A stretch of DNA of 64,000 nt from Fusarium oxysporum f. sp. lycopersici 4287 (Eukaryota > Ascomycota > Sordariomycetes > Hypocreales > Nectriaceae). Position 1 is the first letter of the stretch. Every line of letters begins with the position of its first letter. A program made the position numbers and the translations under genes. The notes beneath the pieces are model-generated. The model was not told the origin of the DNA, did no database searches, and saw nothing but the letters and a program-made list of their open reading frames with translations. Below are positions 33,300 through 44,802 of the stretch, piece after piece. The stretch covers positions 1,765,113 to 1,829,112 of the forward strand of contig NC_030991.1 of assembly GCF_000149955.1 (NCBI RefSeq), in the 5' to 3' direction.

Positions 33300-33975
33300 T
33301 GCCTGTACTAATCAGGGACCCTCCCTTCACCACTCAGGACCCTGATAACCAGGACCAAAACCACAAGCTACTGGGATGGCTCGTGGCCGAGATAATGCCA
33401 CTTCTAGCTCTGGTGGGTTTGTTTATAGTGGTAATTTACAAGTACGTCTTACTCACTTGTTAGAAACAGCTCACCTCCTAATTTGGTTGGCTAATACAGT
33501 GTAGATTCTATGAATGGGCAAGGTGCGGGAGAGTTGCAGTCACCGATGCCTCTAACAGCTCCCCGAGCTCTTCGTCATCAGCATCTTCCAGCACTGAAGC
33601 CAGAGATCTGCCTCATCTAGATACGATTGCTCCCCCTAAAACGAGCAAATAGATTAGATCTGAGCTTGAGCATCAAGTCCATGCCTCTTGGGCGATCCCT
33701 GTCCCCAATATGACATGGTATGTCTTCTTGACGCTTTGGTAATCGTAAAAATCACTTGACTAACCACTTGCCTCTTTGTTTAGCGTTATTTGCCTAGGTG
33801 CTGTTTAAGACACTGATATAGTACGCCATCTGGCATGCGAGCATACTTTCCACTCGGAATGTATTGCTACCTGGTACCTTGCGGAACACGATACATGCCC
33901 CATATGCGCATATGATTTCGTGTTATCTAAGCCTTTGCCGGAAAGGCCTAGCCAAGCCCATATGTAGAGTCATTA
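33300..33975 (+). pseudogene. Membrane-anchored RING-H2 E3 ligase pseudogene with two stop codons
   Basis: A three-exon plan is readable. Exon 1 (ending about 33440) encodes a membrane helix, EIMPLLALVGLFIVVIYK. Exon 2 (about 33504-33718) reads FYEWARCGRVAVTDAS, a Ser-rich stretch, then TSK, a TAG stop (33651-33653), IRSELEHQVHASWAIPVPNM. The intron 33719-33783 joins TG to C, making the first Cys of CVICLGAV; a TAA stop follows (33807-33809), then DTDIVRHLACEHTFHSECIA and TWYLAEHDTCPICAYDF. This is a complete C3-H2-C3 RING pattern. Both stops are explained by CAG/CAA changed to TAG/TAA. I find no clear start codon. If intact it would be an ATL-type ubiquitin ligase. Confidence 0.7.
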
Positions 33976-36062
33976 GGAAGATGACAGTTTGATCTTATGC
34001 TACGCGTGGATCTGTATTACTATCAATCTACCGTTCATATTATATATTTCATCTCAGAGTACGGAGGAGCCAGCGAATCGTCGTTTATCTGGTGGTCAAT
34101 TAGGTTATTTTAGAAACACGAATTGGTGCAGTTGCAGACATGTCATGGCGGGCAAAAGTCCACGAAACCTAAAATGCAACCTCGCTTTTAAGCTCAGCCA
34201 GTTTAGTGTCTACTCTTATTTCTTCAAGGTTCTAGACCTGGACCCCTATTCATTTAGAATCCACCAGTGTACAGTACAGACAGCCTGATAGCACAGAGGT
34301 AGAGGCAGCTTGATCAAACGTGTCAAAAGGCGGGTATGGCCCGATTGGTTCGCTTGGCCACCTAGAGATCAACGCTCCATTGGTATATAAAGGAGCACTG
34401 CCAACCCCCTTTTAGTATAGAAGCTCTTTTAACCCTCTCTTATGTGACCCTCTGCTGTGCGTGCCACAAAACGGGAACATCAGTTGGTGATGCCGGTGAG
34501 CTCTTCTACTTCTAAATATTAAATATAAATACCTAAAACATTAACTTGCAAATTCTCACCAACCACTTTCAGGGTGGAACGGTTGACCCAGACTGAATTT
34601 ATCCACGAAGTAGTCGATTGGTCGCTGTGAGTCGTCAGTGCTAAATGCCACGAGGAACTTTGAATGCCAAGAGATCAAAAGGTTTTTAGGTCATATTGAC
34701 AAGCGGGCAAGATTGTTATTAGATTAAATGTTACCAGTGGGTGTCCAAGGGCTGTCGGTTTCGTTTACCTACCTCAGGTCGGTTCTCTCTTCTGTCCCAA
34801 CGAAGCTCACATGGGTTAGCAGTGACGGTATCAGTACTGACTGCCATGTTGTAATTGAATCGTTATAGAGTTCTCAATTGTCACGGATGGTATATTAACC
34901 AAGAGCTGGAGTGGCACAATATTACTTTGGGACAGCCAACTGGTACTGGTGGTTCTTCATTCTTATACGATATCCAACATTCTCGTTTTACGCGTACTGT
35001 GTTATCCCCAGCTAGACTGCACCCCACCTCAGGTCTAAATCACTCATCCCTCTAACCGACGAAAGCCCTTTCTTTGCTTATCTTTTCCCTCACTTGAACC
35101 CCTCATGTTTGAGGATAATTATGAGGCCTCAAAAGCCTCACTTCAACCCTTATATTGGATCGACATGTGATTTAGTGATATTTAAGTCGACCTTTAAGTA
35201 CTGTCTGGGTCACAATTGGCTATTTGCTTCGAAGGAGTGGGTGGAATGGTATTTCCAGTAAACTCCGGTTAAAAGAGGGGACGCGATGTCTTGAACCACT
35301 CGCTGAGCCCATGTATGAACGCCGCACATGAATTAGCGTCCATCTATTGTAGTAGTGTCGCTCTCGACCAATACGATCCACTATGGTTGAGCTCGTGTGA
35401 GTAATGATTTAATGATAGGACGCTGCTATGACGATACAGTACACAAGCCTCAAATTCCTTTTTCTCAGCCCTTGCAATAAGAGTAGTATTGTATTTGGCA
35501 CACTGTGTGAACGTTGGTTCATTTGACGCATAAACTGAACACCATGTGATTGCGACCCTTACTTACCCCTCATATTACGTTTAAGGTTTTCAACCTCGGT
35601 AACTGCGCGGCCGGTGAAGATTGGATCGAGGTGGTCGAAACGTGAGAAAAGAATTCCTCTCATCCGAGTCGCCCAGCTGCTACTGTGCAACCAATGAACC
35701 AGGTTATCTCCAGGCTATCCCCTGGTTATCCTCATCTGAGTGTTCATCTACGATTCTCGAGTCCTAGACCGCAAAACAGGATTGCGATGAATTAAGATGT
35801 ATACACACAGAAGAAGTCGTCGCTTGAAATTCATGATGCTCATCGCCAATCACAAACACGGCAACTATACAGCACCATTAAACTTGTACGTCATTTTGCA
35901 TACTGAATTTCTCTCACTCTAGACTGGAAATTTTAAGTTGATTTCTGAGTGATAATATTCCCAAGGCCATGACCTATCTGGTGCCACTGTCACGCCGCCA
36001 TGTTTTGGAGCCCAGAAGAACCCTGAAAAACCCCTCGTCGATCACTGGTGCTGCTGTCATTG
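33976..36062. other. Long intergenic region, no gene recognised
   Basis: Only short open frames without motifs (for example 33989-34288 and 34855-35055). No transposon ends or tandem repeats were recognised. Confidence 0.5.
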
Positions 36063-36947
36063 TCATGCGGCCGCGGGGCTGTGGTTGTGAGTGTGACCCC
36101 AATTCTCGGAAGAGAACACTTGCTTTGTCAACTTATCCAATGTTTTATACGCCTGTTTCGCAATGTACTGTTGAATCAGAGTACATTCGCATTCGCCATG
36201 CCTCAGAATTTCGAATTTGAGTTGGGAAACCTCCTCCTGGAGGTCGCTATAGCAAGAAGAAAGTAGTCGATGTCGATCTTGCAATTCTTCCATCCGAGAG
36301 GTCAACTCGTTTGCTTGATCCTTTTTGCGATCACGACATTTGGCAGCCGCCCTCCGGTTTCGTTCCCGAACTTTCATATGTTGTTCGCTCTTGGCATCAT
36401 CCAGCTCTGTTCTTGTCTCCCGACAATTTCTTTTCTCGCATAGCAACCTCCTGTTTACAGACTGCTTCCCAGCCTTTCTTCTCTTTGGCGGCTCTGGTGT
36501 CGATTGGTATCTGGTAAAATCTGATGTAGTGAAGGGCTCTAGGCTTTCTTGATCATTATCACGATTCCTAATAGAGCTTTGTGTGTCCTCCTTGGTTGTG
36601 GTGGTCTGTGATGTGGGAAAGCTGAATCCAGCTGACTGCTGGTTTTTGGAAGATATGGGCGATAGCTGAGTAGTGCCGAAGCTCGGATCATCCATCCAGC
36701 CACCAGCCATTTCACCATGGAAGTAATGCTCTGAAGTTGGGGTTGGAAGAGACGGAGTTTGAGAACTCGACGAGTTTGTTGGGAAGGATTGATTAGAGGA
36801 ACTCATCCAATGCCATGAAATGAGGTATTCGGGCAAGTCTTGCCAGGCAAGATCAAAGAAATATTGAGTATCAATAGGTCCATCACTTTCGATTAAAGAA
36901 TCAGTTGGGAAGTAGCTGTTTTCTGCTAGGGTTTCCGCAAAAGCCAT
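36063..36947 (-). CDS. bZIP transcription factor, 294 aa
   Basis: I choose the ATG at 36947 (MAFAETLAEN); an in-frame upstream ATG at 37109 adds a non-conserved 54 residues. The C-terminal bZIP domain has a basic region at residues about 192-215 with the signature N-R-R-A-A-A-K-C-R (RERNRRAAAKCRDRKKDQ), then a leucine zipper at about 216-255 (LTSRMEELQDRHRLLSS, LQEEVSQLKFEIL). It is followed by GECECTLIQQYIAKQAYKTL, which resembles the conserved tail of Atf1/CREB-type fungal bZIPs (Cys-rich then helix). The N-terminal half is Ser/Thr-rich and acidic, fitting an activation region. It would bind CRE-like DNA in the nucleus as a dimer. No intron needed. Confidence 0.82.
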   Translation of the reverse strand: MAFAETLAENSYFPTDSLIESDGPIDTQYFFDLAWQDLPEYLISWHWMSSSNQSFPTNSSSSQTPSLPTPTSEHYFHGEMAGGWMDDPSFGTTQLSPISSKNQQSAGFSFPTSQTTTTKEDTQSSIRNRDNDQESLEPFTTSDFTRYQSTPEPPKRRKAGKQSVNRRLLCEKRNCRETRTELDDAKSEQHMKVRERNRRAAAKCRDRKKDQANELTSRMEELQDRHRLLSSCYSDLQEEVSQLKFEILRHGECECTLIQQYIAKQAYKTLDKLTKQVFSSENWGHTHNHSPAAA

Positions 36948-37197
36948 AATTCGTACGTGATGGAATTTTTCCTCGGCCAGTTCACAACTTATGCCCCGAA
37001 TTGATGCGTGACACTTGGTGGGTAAAACTTGAATCGTTAGACGTGATAGAGTGTGCACAGACATTCGAATTAAACGAGTTATGGGACAAAAAAGTAACTT
37101 ATAACACAAAAGAATTGCCTTGGCATATCATACGTCTCCTCTCACTTGGTATCATCGAGAGTATGTGGGGGGCTGTTAAAAATCGCCAAAAACCCGC

Positions 37198-37640
37198 TAA
37201 CGTGTTTGATAAGTGAGTGGGTCATCCAAGTGAGTGAGTCAATCTTATTTCCACCTTAAATCCGGGGTTTAAAAAATTCTTTAAAAATTCAAACTAAGCC
37301 TAAATTGGCTGTAATTTTAGTAGCCTATATATAAGTCTTAAAATATATTATATAAATTTTTTAAGACTTTTAGAAAAATTCTATATAGCTATAAACCTTA
37401 AAACCTATTTATACTGTATTTTATACTGTATAATTAAGCTTTACTATATAAAATAAAATAGCTAAAAGTCTTAAAAAAATATTTTATAATAAGGTTAATT
37501 ATACTATTCTTAAAAATATTTTTTTTAAATTTTTATCTATTTTATTTAGAATAAAAAGATACTATAGGGTAGGTTTTTTAATACTATACAGTGCAGTGAC
37601 TCACTTACTTGTCTGACCCACTCACTTATCAAACACGTTA
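37198..37640. mobile_element. MITE A (439 bp, TA duplication), AT-rich interior shared with MITE B
   Basis: Inverted ends start ACGTGTTTGATAAGTGAGTG at 37200 and end with the reverse complement at 37638; TA flanks at 37198-37199 and 37639-37640. A second copy of the AAGTGAGTG motif sits just inside each end. The interior (about 37260-37590) is AT-rich and non-coding and is clearly related to 39660-40000. Confidence 0.88.
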
Positions 37641-38751
37641 GCCGAAGTCGCATCAGGTAATATCAGTCATGCTCGACTAAAGGCAAGGGCCGAGTCAGCC
37701 TACTCGTTCGCTTCCACAAATGTCTATTTCAAGCCATTTAAAGTTTAACACACTCAAATTGTGTTATTTACTTAACTCTTGAGGTGCCTGTTTTCGTTAC
37801 GATGCATGGACCCTTCAACCTTTGGAGCTTAAAATGGTGGAGAACGTCACCTTCTGCAGCGTTATTACCGTTCGCCACTAGAGAACTGTAATGCTCAACT
37901 TCGCACACATGATACCTTTGGCTTTGGAAGAGTGATTGATTTGCGAGAATCATGAGTTGAGGCGTTTCAAAATCGAATGGTGGTGATCTGATGTGCTCGC
38001 AACACCTTCTGTTAGATTGGTGCGCTTGCGATGAATCCGCAGACTCACTAAGTGCCATGAGATATTGGGTCATTACATTGGGGTTAGATTTTCTATTGCT
38101 TCTAGTACGCGAAAACATACGAGTCCCATTTGGCGCCTGAGGTCTCGGTGAGGCTTTAAGGACATATGATTATGATCTGACGTGGCATGTTCCCATAGAT
38201 TCGACTCCAACGCTGGAGCTGAGTGTTAAGGTCTTTGCCCAGGTACTAACTCAAGTTGTGCGTAAGCTTTTAGCTTATCTGCCATCCCAAACAGCTGCAA
38301 GTCGCACATCTGGCTGACTGGGTCCATTCGGAGAGTTAGACTAGTGTTCCGTTTATCCCAGAAATAGAATAGGATTGATCGTTAGTCAATATGCCTTCTA
38401 AAGTCCACCGCGAAGTTGATATCGGAGTTATTACCCCAATATCGCACAGAAAAGAACAAAGGACTCGAGTCAAGTCCATCCAATCCAGAGACCCTGATGC
38501 CGAAATCAAACTTGTTGTAATCTTGCCCTCAATGCTTTCCCGCACGATAATGTGGAGCTGAAGATTCCGAGTCTGTCTTCCCATAAATCCCGCGCGTACA
38601 ACGGCAAATGATGGGTTTTCAAAAGATGGGTTTTCAAAAGCCATGGTTATTGCTTGAGGCATAATAGTCGAGAATGGAGGGGTAAAGATTACTTGAAAGT
38701 ATCATGCCACACCATACAGTAATTTGCAAGACAACACCTTCCTCTTTTTTT
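37641..38751. other. Intergenic between MITEs, no supported gene
   Basis: Two minus-strand open frames (37768-38118, 116 aa; 38336-38662, 108 aa) lie here. Neither shows a domain. They may be remnants or chance. Confidence 0.4.
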
Positions 38752-39057
38752 TATCTCCTGAGAGGTCATAAGCCTCCAATGCGGTCACCACTTGGGGGCA
38801 TAAGCCAATCATAATATGCCAATCAGCCAATACATTTTGTTATAAAATACAGTAGAGAAAGAGTAATTATGGCAGGGTAGCAGCTAATTACAATTTGCCA
38901 TTTAGCTTAAGTCCTGAGTTAATGGTACCGTAAGCTGAGCCGCCACAAAAAACGACATACATCCTGACTCCTGCTTGGGTGAAGCTCTCGTCATCTCTTT
39001 GTACGTGGGGTTAGTGGTCAAAGTACGTACTGGAGGCTTATGACCTCTCAGGAGATA
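38752..39057. mobile_element. MITE C (302 bp, TA duplication)
   Basis: A 25-bp perfect inverted repeat beginning TCTCCTGAGAGGTCATAAGC (38754-38778 and 39031-39055) bounds the element, flanked by TA. No coding capacity. An internal stretch around 38963-39016 resembles 32717-32776 (both read AAGCTCTxGTxA...TTGTACGTGGGGTxA). Confidence 0.9.
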
Positions 39058-39610
39058 TGTGGTCGCAATCTATCTCACAGAAGCGTCCTATTGTTATGAG
39101 ATCATGCACTTTACCCAATCGCTGTTCTGCTTTTGTCCCCTACCATATGGAGTACATACGTTCCAGATCCTTACACCATGCGTATAGAGGGTATGTTCTA
39201 GATCTTGATAACTTTTTAGAACTGTGAAATATCATCCCTAGCGGCCATCCACACTACTTCGGCCGCTAAAGAACTCACTTAGCCCAGCCGTGACGCAGTG
39301 CCATCAATACACCTAAAACGCAATCATTCCACCTTTCCAAAAGTATCCCACCATAAAGTTGTCATAAATTCATAGTTTGGTTCTAGACCCAGAGAAAGAG
39401 TGACTGTTGACGGTTGTAATCTCATGATACTCTCCACACAACGCTATGATCTGACTGAGCTATCTACTCTTATGCAAGACGTTCATGCTTGAGGCTTAAT
39501 GATATTGCGTCAACCTCTCGGCGCCATCCCCTCATTCTATCACGACATCGGCAATCGCTCTAGAATGAATTTGGAGAGCCTTATACCACAACCGTTTCGG
39601 TGAACAGGGA
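39058..39610. other. Intergenic, no gene recognised
   Basis: Short stretch between MITE C and MITE B with no supported open frame. Confidence 0.5.
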
Positions 39611-40035
39611 TAACGTAGTTCACAAGCGAGTTGGCCACCTAAACGAGTTGGCCAGCATACTTTTCACCTTAAAAGCTATTTTTTAAATAATTCTTATAAA
39701 TTCAAATTAGACTTAAAATAGCTAAGATTTGAATAACGTATATATAAGTCCTAAAGTAAGCTATATTAATTTTCTTAGATTTTTAAAAAAAATCCTATAT
39801 AGCTATAAACTTTAAAGTCTATTTACACTGTAAAATACACTGTATTTTAAGGTTTTCTATATAATCTAAAATACTTAAAAATCTTTAAAAAATACTTTCT
39901 AATAAAGTTAACTATACTATTTTAGGAACACTTTTTATTTAATTTTTAGCTAATTTATTTAAGCTTTGGAATGCTATAGGGTAAGCTATTATTAGCTGCA
40001 CAGTATGCTGGCCAACTCGCTTGTGAACTACGTTA
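39611..40035. mobile_element. MITE B (421 bp, TA duplication), same interior as MITE A but different ends
   Basis: Ends start ACGTAGTTCACAAGCGAGTT at 39613 and match in inverted orientation to 40033; TA flanks at 39611-39612 and 40034-40035. The left end has a second CGAGTTGGCC copy just inside. The interior shares with MITE A long AT-rich blocks such as TATATAGCTATAAACxTTAAA. Confidence 0.88.
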
Positions 40036-41173
40036 TATTCTCTCAGGCCACTGTGATAGCTTCAACTCACCAAAACTCATACAGCGAATCTTTACTATCA
40101 GGGCTATATATCTACATTGACCCTTCTCTTTAAATAACACCCTTATCTAAACTTAGTCTCTACGCCCAAATCATCCAGATAATTACATACAACTAAGGCT
40201 CCATCCATGTCTCAGTGGACCTACTCCCATGTTCCCATTACCATTATCAAAGACGATGACCTTACATATCAAGGAGAGACACTCACCACGTTATACGAAA
40301 GGGCACGTCTCGAAGCAATCAAGACAGCACAATGCGCAGATACCATACCCAGCGGGGCCATGGTACAAGGTTTGCATTATCTAACACCTCGATGAGGACG
40401 CAAGATTAATACATACGTGCTAACGCAACTCTAGGAGTTGCGCCAATCACCTTAAAGCGGTTGACTCCATTTTGCTCCTACAACTGCTGTAGATAGGCTA
40501 CGAAGACTATTTACAGTCATATATTACTGCAATTGAATGATTCTCGGATCAGGCACCACGCTGAGAGTAATCAAGGCAGTGCAAGCAAATTAACAACGTT
40601 ACAGATAAGCTTTGGCAAAAAGCTAAGGAGTTTGAATTAATGTCCATACCCATTAGCTCACGCGGCACGTATCGACCAACTTGTCAGTTACTTCCAAGCC
40701 AAGGGTTTCGACTACATAACCATTGCTCTATCTGTCCGCATGCCACAGATGGTACGCTCTGATACTGAGGGTTTGGGTCTTGTGTTTCCTTTTGTGAATT
40801 TCTCATCAGCTCAAACACAGAGACGCGAGTGAGCAGCCCAGAAAGATCCGCTACAAAATATAAAATCGAAACAGTTTAATTAAAATGAGAACAAATCATG
40901 TCATTGAATCATATGAACTATGTCTGGTCCTTGCCTTCTCACGCCTAACCTCTTCCAGGCCCATAGTCGCGATTTAAAAGCTTTTCATCTTTTTTATATT
41001 TTTTTTAGAGAGGGAGTACTTGGCATCGTTAGAGAAGTTTAAAGTCACACAGTATCTGCTCCCAAGATTATCTGGTGGCCCTGTATAAAAACAAGTTTCT
41101 TCTCAGATCAAACGATTACAATGACAAGATTTTCTTCCTGTAACCTTACTGTAATTCCCTCTCCTTGTGTACA
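40036..41173. other. Intergenic with a possible decayed gene
   Basis: A 62-codon frame at 40207-40395 (MSQWTYSHVPITIIKDDDLT) is followed, in shifted frames and after stops, by a coding-like stretch near 40662-40830 (ARIDQLVSYFQAKGFDYITI). These might be pieces of one decayed gene of unknown family. No domain recognised. Confidence 0.3.
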
Positions 41174-42045
41174 TCATGATACATGGTAGCCATCCCTTCT
41201 CTTGTTCAGTGTAAACTCAATCTTTCTTTCTAATTCTAGAATGCGATTCCTTGCCATATCCAATACTTGCCCTCTGCTCAGAACTTGGCTAAAATTGACT
41301 GTCGTATCCCTGTCAGCAAGGCTCCGTGCCTGTGCCGCTGGCAGAACTGCGAGAAGCCTCTCAAACTGCGTCTTGAGTCGGGCACGGTAATGTTTCGCGA
41401 CAAAGTTATGGCTTTCTCGGGCGTGATCTAGATTGCTGGGTGCTGTGTTACGACGCTTTCGGCTCTTTGATTTTCGTGATGCTGATCGAAGTTGAAGTTG
41501 AACGTCGGAAAAAGGAAGTGAAATATCCTTGTTGGAGGGGCGTTGATTCAACAGGCTCTTCTCCTCTTTAGGAGGGGTCAAGGGCCCACTTGTCGCCCCC
41601 CTCAGCCGTTCTGTGTTGGCATCGGGGCAGATAGTCAAGGTTCATCTCAAGACTTGGTTGGCAGTCCATGGAGAGATCGGCTTCCAATAAATCAGAAGGT
41701 CCAGGTGACCCGAATGTGTTGGTAAAATACTCAGAAGCCAAATACTCATCCATGTTCGATATATGATTCTTGGTAGTAACTGTTGTTATGGCCATGTAAG
41801 TAGGGGCTTCATCTGTCAGGTCGGGATCAACTCACCCTGCCCCGGTGAGCACTCAGGAGGCATCTGTAAACAATTATCAGTCCACGGCCATTAAAAGTCA
41901 GATTAGGCAACCACGTAATGCCCCAGATACTCCATTGTATTACCGATTGTAAATACTGGTCTGTGAGAAACTTTCTTGAAATTGGGATTCATCATACCCT
42001 TTGATAAAGGTGTCAAGGGTACTTTCAATCTCCATAGCAGCCATT
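41174..42045 (-). pseudogene. bHLH transcription factor gene, probably with a frameshift
   Basis: The C-terminal part (41638-41174) has a helix-loop-helix domain: basic region HARESHNFVAKHYRARLKTQ, helix 1 FERLLAVLP, a loop with DRDTTVNFSQVLSRG, and helix 2 QVLDMARNRILELERKIEF. The upstream part (about 41780-41640), MDEYLASEYFTNTFGSPGPS, looks like a typical acidic N-terminus but is in another frame. No ATG lies in the frame of the bHLH half, and no intron fits, so a one-base indel between about 41640 and 41600 is likely. Possible further exons upstream: 41875-41837 (MPPECSPGQ) and 42045-41945 (MAAMEIESTLDTFIKGYDES). Functional if the frameshift is a sequencing error. Confidence 0.6.
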
Positions 42046-43253
42046 TGGGCGATACGGCCAGTGGTTGAAGTCTGTTGGGAATTTTGATGAATCTTTCGAA
42101 AAGAATATAAGATAATTTACCATGTTTCGTTGTGACACGTTACAATATCATCCAGGAGCAACTGACATTGTACAAATGAATGTTACCATTCTATCTTATG
42201 GCTGACTCCCGGTGGAAATTTCAGGGTCAATAACCGACTACATATCGAGATGGTGGCGAATGGTAGATATTATCGACTGATGTGAGCAAATCTTGATCGA
42301 CCGTGTCTCGAGGATCGGCCACTTCCAAGTTTCCGGAATTTTGTCCACCCATTTATTGGTTATCAGAGTAAAGTTAACCTCGCGGAGGAACCAGGCTTGG
42401 CGGCCGACTCCGGGCCGGTCCCCAGCCTGGATGGTGGTCGAGGCCGGTCCATCACCTTAGCTAGAACATGGTGCGTCAGATGGAATGTCATTACCAATAC
42501 ACCCTGAGTAGTGGAGATGACATTATTTGCTGCTAGTCTATTAACTTTGATCGAAAGTATTGGCAATAACTTTGGCAAAAACAGCTGAGCAGGCGGTGCA
42601 TCTTAGCATGATATGACGAACTGGATTGCTGGAATCCGTACTGTATGCGGCTTATCGCAAAAAGATGCCGTGGTTATTGGTATGTGTCGTGAGAATTCGA
42701 CCACTAAGATCTCCTTTTCAAAACCGCCCACGTAATAATCATGTGATTAATGAAGAGGAGATGACAGGCAACATGGAACTGGCCGGATGCCTTCTAGCCG
42801 TCATCTGACTCTTATTGGCAAGATCCTGAATTCCTCAGTCATCAACATCTGGCTATGATTATGCCAAATTGAGCTGCAAAGGATTGATTTAAGTCAGTTC
42901 AAAGTGTCGTTTTCTCGTACTATCTAGATCGTATAACCTCCACTGGGGAAAAAAGCGACAACAATGGCCTAGAAATTACCAACAGTTTTCGATTAACAGC
43001 GTAATCCTCCTTTCACATGATCCCGTTACTTTCATTGAGACAACACGCGCTATATCCCTCTTCTCTGCGTTCGTTGCCACGATACCGCCATACCGCCTCT
43101 CGTCTACAGTCCGTCACTGCCTTCTACAAGTAGCGTAGGGCGCTGAGAAATCGATATGCACAACTGACTGTTTGCACAGACGAAGGATCCCACTTCTACA
43201 ATTTGCCTTATATGCCGCTCAAATAGCATTTACCTCCCCATATTCATCCCACC
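42046..43253. other. Intergenic, promoters of the bHLH and CBM21 genes
   Basis: These 1.2 kb lie between two divergent starts. No gene recognised. Confidence 0.5.
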
Positions 43254-44384
43254 ATGTCTATTGCAGCATTCACCCCCCAAAATGCGTCGAGAGAGTCGTA
43301 TGTGACAGCTGCCAGACGCCAGGTCACAAAGAATGCATCTTACAACCTCACGCAACACTGGACCTGGCCTGAGAGTCTTATGTCTAGACAAGATATTCCT
43401 ACATTGCAAGAAACAACCCCAAAAACGCTGCAAGATAATAAAACAGTCGCCGAAGGGCTCTTCAAACGGCTACCGTCCTCTTCGCTGAATGCAAGTAACG
43501 GTAGCGAAGAACAGGATTCTTGCCAGCCTCATATCAACTCCAATCTCTCCACCATCCCTTTCAACAACCCAACCCTAGTCGGGGAGGTTCATCAGTGGAG
43601 AGACTTGGTCCGTAGCTGGTGTTCCCAGCCCTTAGAGTCTTGTGTTACTCCTGGCAAACCTGACGACAAGTCGCCACAAAATTCAGAGCGGCTGCTCCTT
43701 AAAGACGAAGTGGGGAATTACCAAGCAGGCCGAAACACTCATAGCAAGTCTTTGGGATTTGCTCTGCCTCAGCCCAGTCGACTGAGCTCCAGAAAATCTG
43801 CGTGTACCAAAACGGTGCATTTCGCACCAGATCTGGAACAAATTTGCCACTTCTACCGCACCGATCGTCCATCAGCAGTCAATTCTATTTCGGCCCTTGT
43901 TGATGACTGGCGTCGAGACAAAGTCTCCTCGTCCTCTCATCACGAATGGCCCTGCAGGCGAGCATCCTCGTACTACTGGGCTATCAACACTCCCAACTTT
44001 CCCCAAGATGCCGTGGCTCGCCAATCGATGCCTGTTAGGCTTGACAAGATAATATTTTCGGCTCCTGAAACAGCCATCATGGGAAGTGTTATAGTAGCAA
44101 ATCTCGATTTTCACAAATTGGTTGCCTGTCGCTACACTTTAGACTATTGGAAGACTGTATCAGAAACCGAGGCGATATATAACGCCGATCAGTGCGGAAG
44201 AAATCAAGACTACGATGTGTTCATCTTCAAAATCGACTTGACGGAATGTATTGATCTTGAGTATAAGCCCATGTTTCTTTGCATTCGTTATGTGGTGAGT
44301 GGCCAAGAGTTTTGGGATAACAATTCTTACGCGAATTTTCAAGTGGATTTTATGAAGAAAGGGAGAAGACAGCAAACGGCATGA
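43254..44384 (+). CDS. Protein phosphatase 1 glycogen-targeting subunit (CBM21 domain), 376 aa
   Basis: A single-exon gene. The PP1-docking RVxF-type motif is KTVHF at about residue 186, followed by APDLEQICHFYRTDRPSAV, the usual spacing to the C-terminal carbohydrate-binding CBM21 module. The CBM21 module runs from about residue 262 to 372 (GSVIVANLDFHKLVACRYTL, DYWKTVSETEAIYNADQC, FLCIRYVVSGQEFWDNNSYA, NFQVDF). By family knowledge such proteins bring PP1 to glycogen and activate glycogen synthase. The N-terminal third is disordered and Ser/Thr-rich. An upstream exon is possible, but the ATG at 43254 has a sensible context (CACCATG). Confidence 0.88.
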   Translation: MSIAAFTPQNASRESYVTAARRQVTKNASYNLTQHWTWPESLMSRQDIPTLQETTPKTLQDNKTVAEGLFKRLPSSSLNASNGSEEQDSCQPHINSNLSTIPFNNPTLVGEVHQWRDLVRSWCSQPLESCVTPGKPDDKSPQNSERLLLKDEVGNYQAGRNTHSKSLGFALPQPSRLSSRKSACTKTVHFAPDLEQICHFYRTDRPSAVNSISALVDDWRRDKVSSSSHHEWPCRRASSYYWAINTPNFPQDAVARQSMPVRLDKIIFSAPETAIMGSVIVANLDFHKLVACRYTLDYWKTVSETEAIYNADQCGRNQDYDVFIFKIDLTECIDLEYKPMFLCIRYVVSGQEFWDNNSYANFQVDFMKKGRRQQTA

Positions 44385-44799
44385 CTGAAGGTGTACAATA
44401 CAAGACAATTTATTACCCCACGGGCAGCCTGTTCTGTTCTGACTGAAAGGGCACTAGTCGCTAATGCTTACATCCAACGCCTGCTTTTCGTCCTCGTTTC
44501 CCTCAAGCCCATGCTGTGCCACTCATTGCTCAATTTGTGTCCGCGTTTTCGTAAGCAGATGTTTTGTTAGAATTATGCCGTCTTATGGGCCTATAATCAG
44601 TTTCTGGCTGAACAAGCGAGGTATGCAGAAGTACCAGTGCTGCCTAGAGCTCCGGGCGCAAATCGAAGAAGTGGAGATATATCGCCAGTGCGGATAAAGA
44701 GGACTGCGACCTTCCGTCAGCCATTAAGGTACATCAACGTATGGGCAAAAAGCCGCCAATACATGTGTATACAGCGTGTAAGTGTAGAAATGCCTAAGA
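44385..44799. other. Intergenic, no gene recognised
   Basis: Contains the 3' side of the CBM21 gene and short unsupported frames. Confidence 0.5.
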
Positions 44800-44802
44800 A
44801 GT

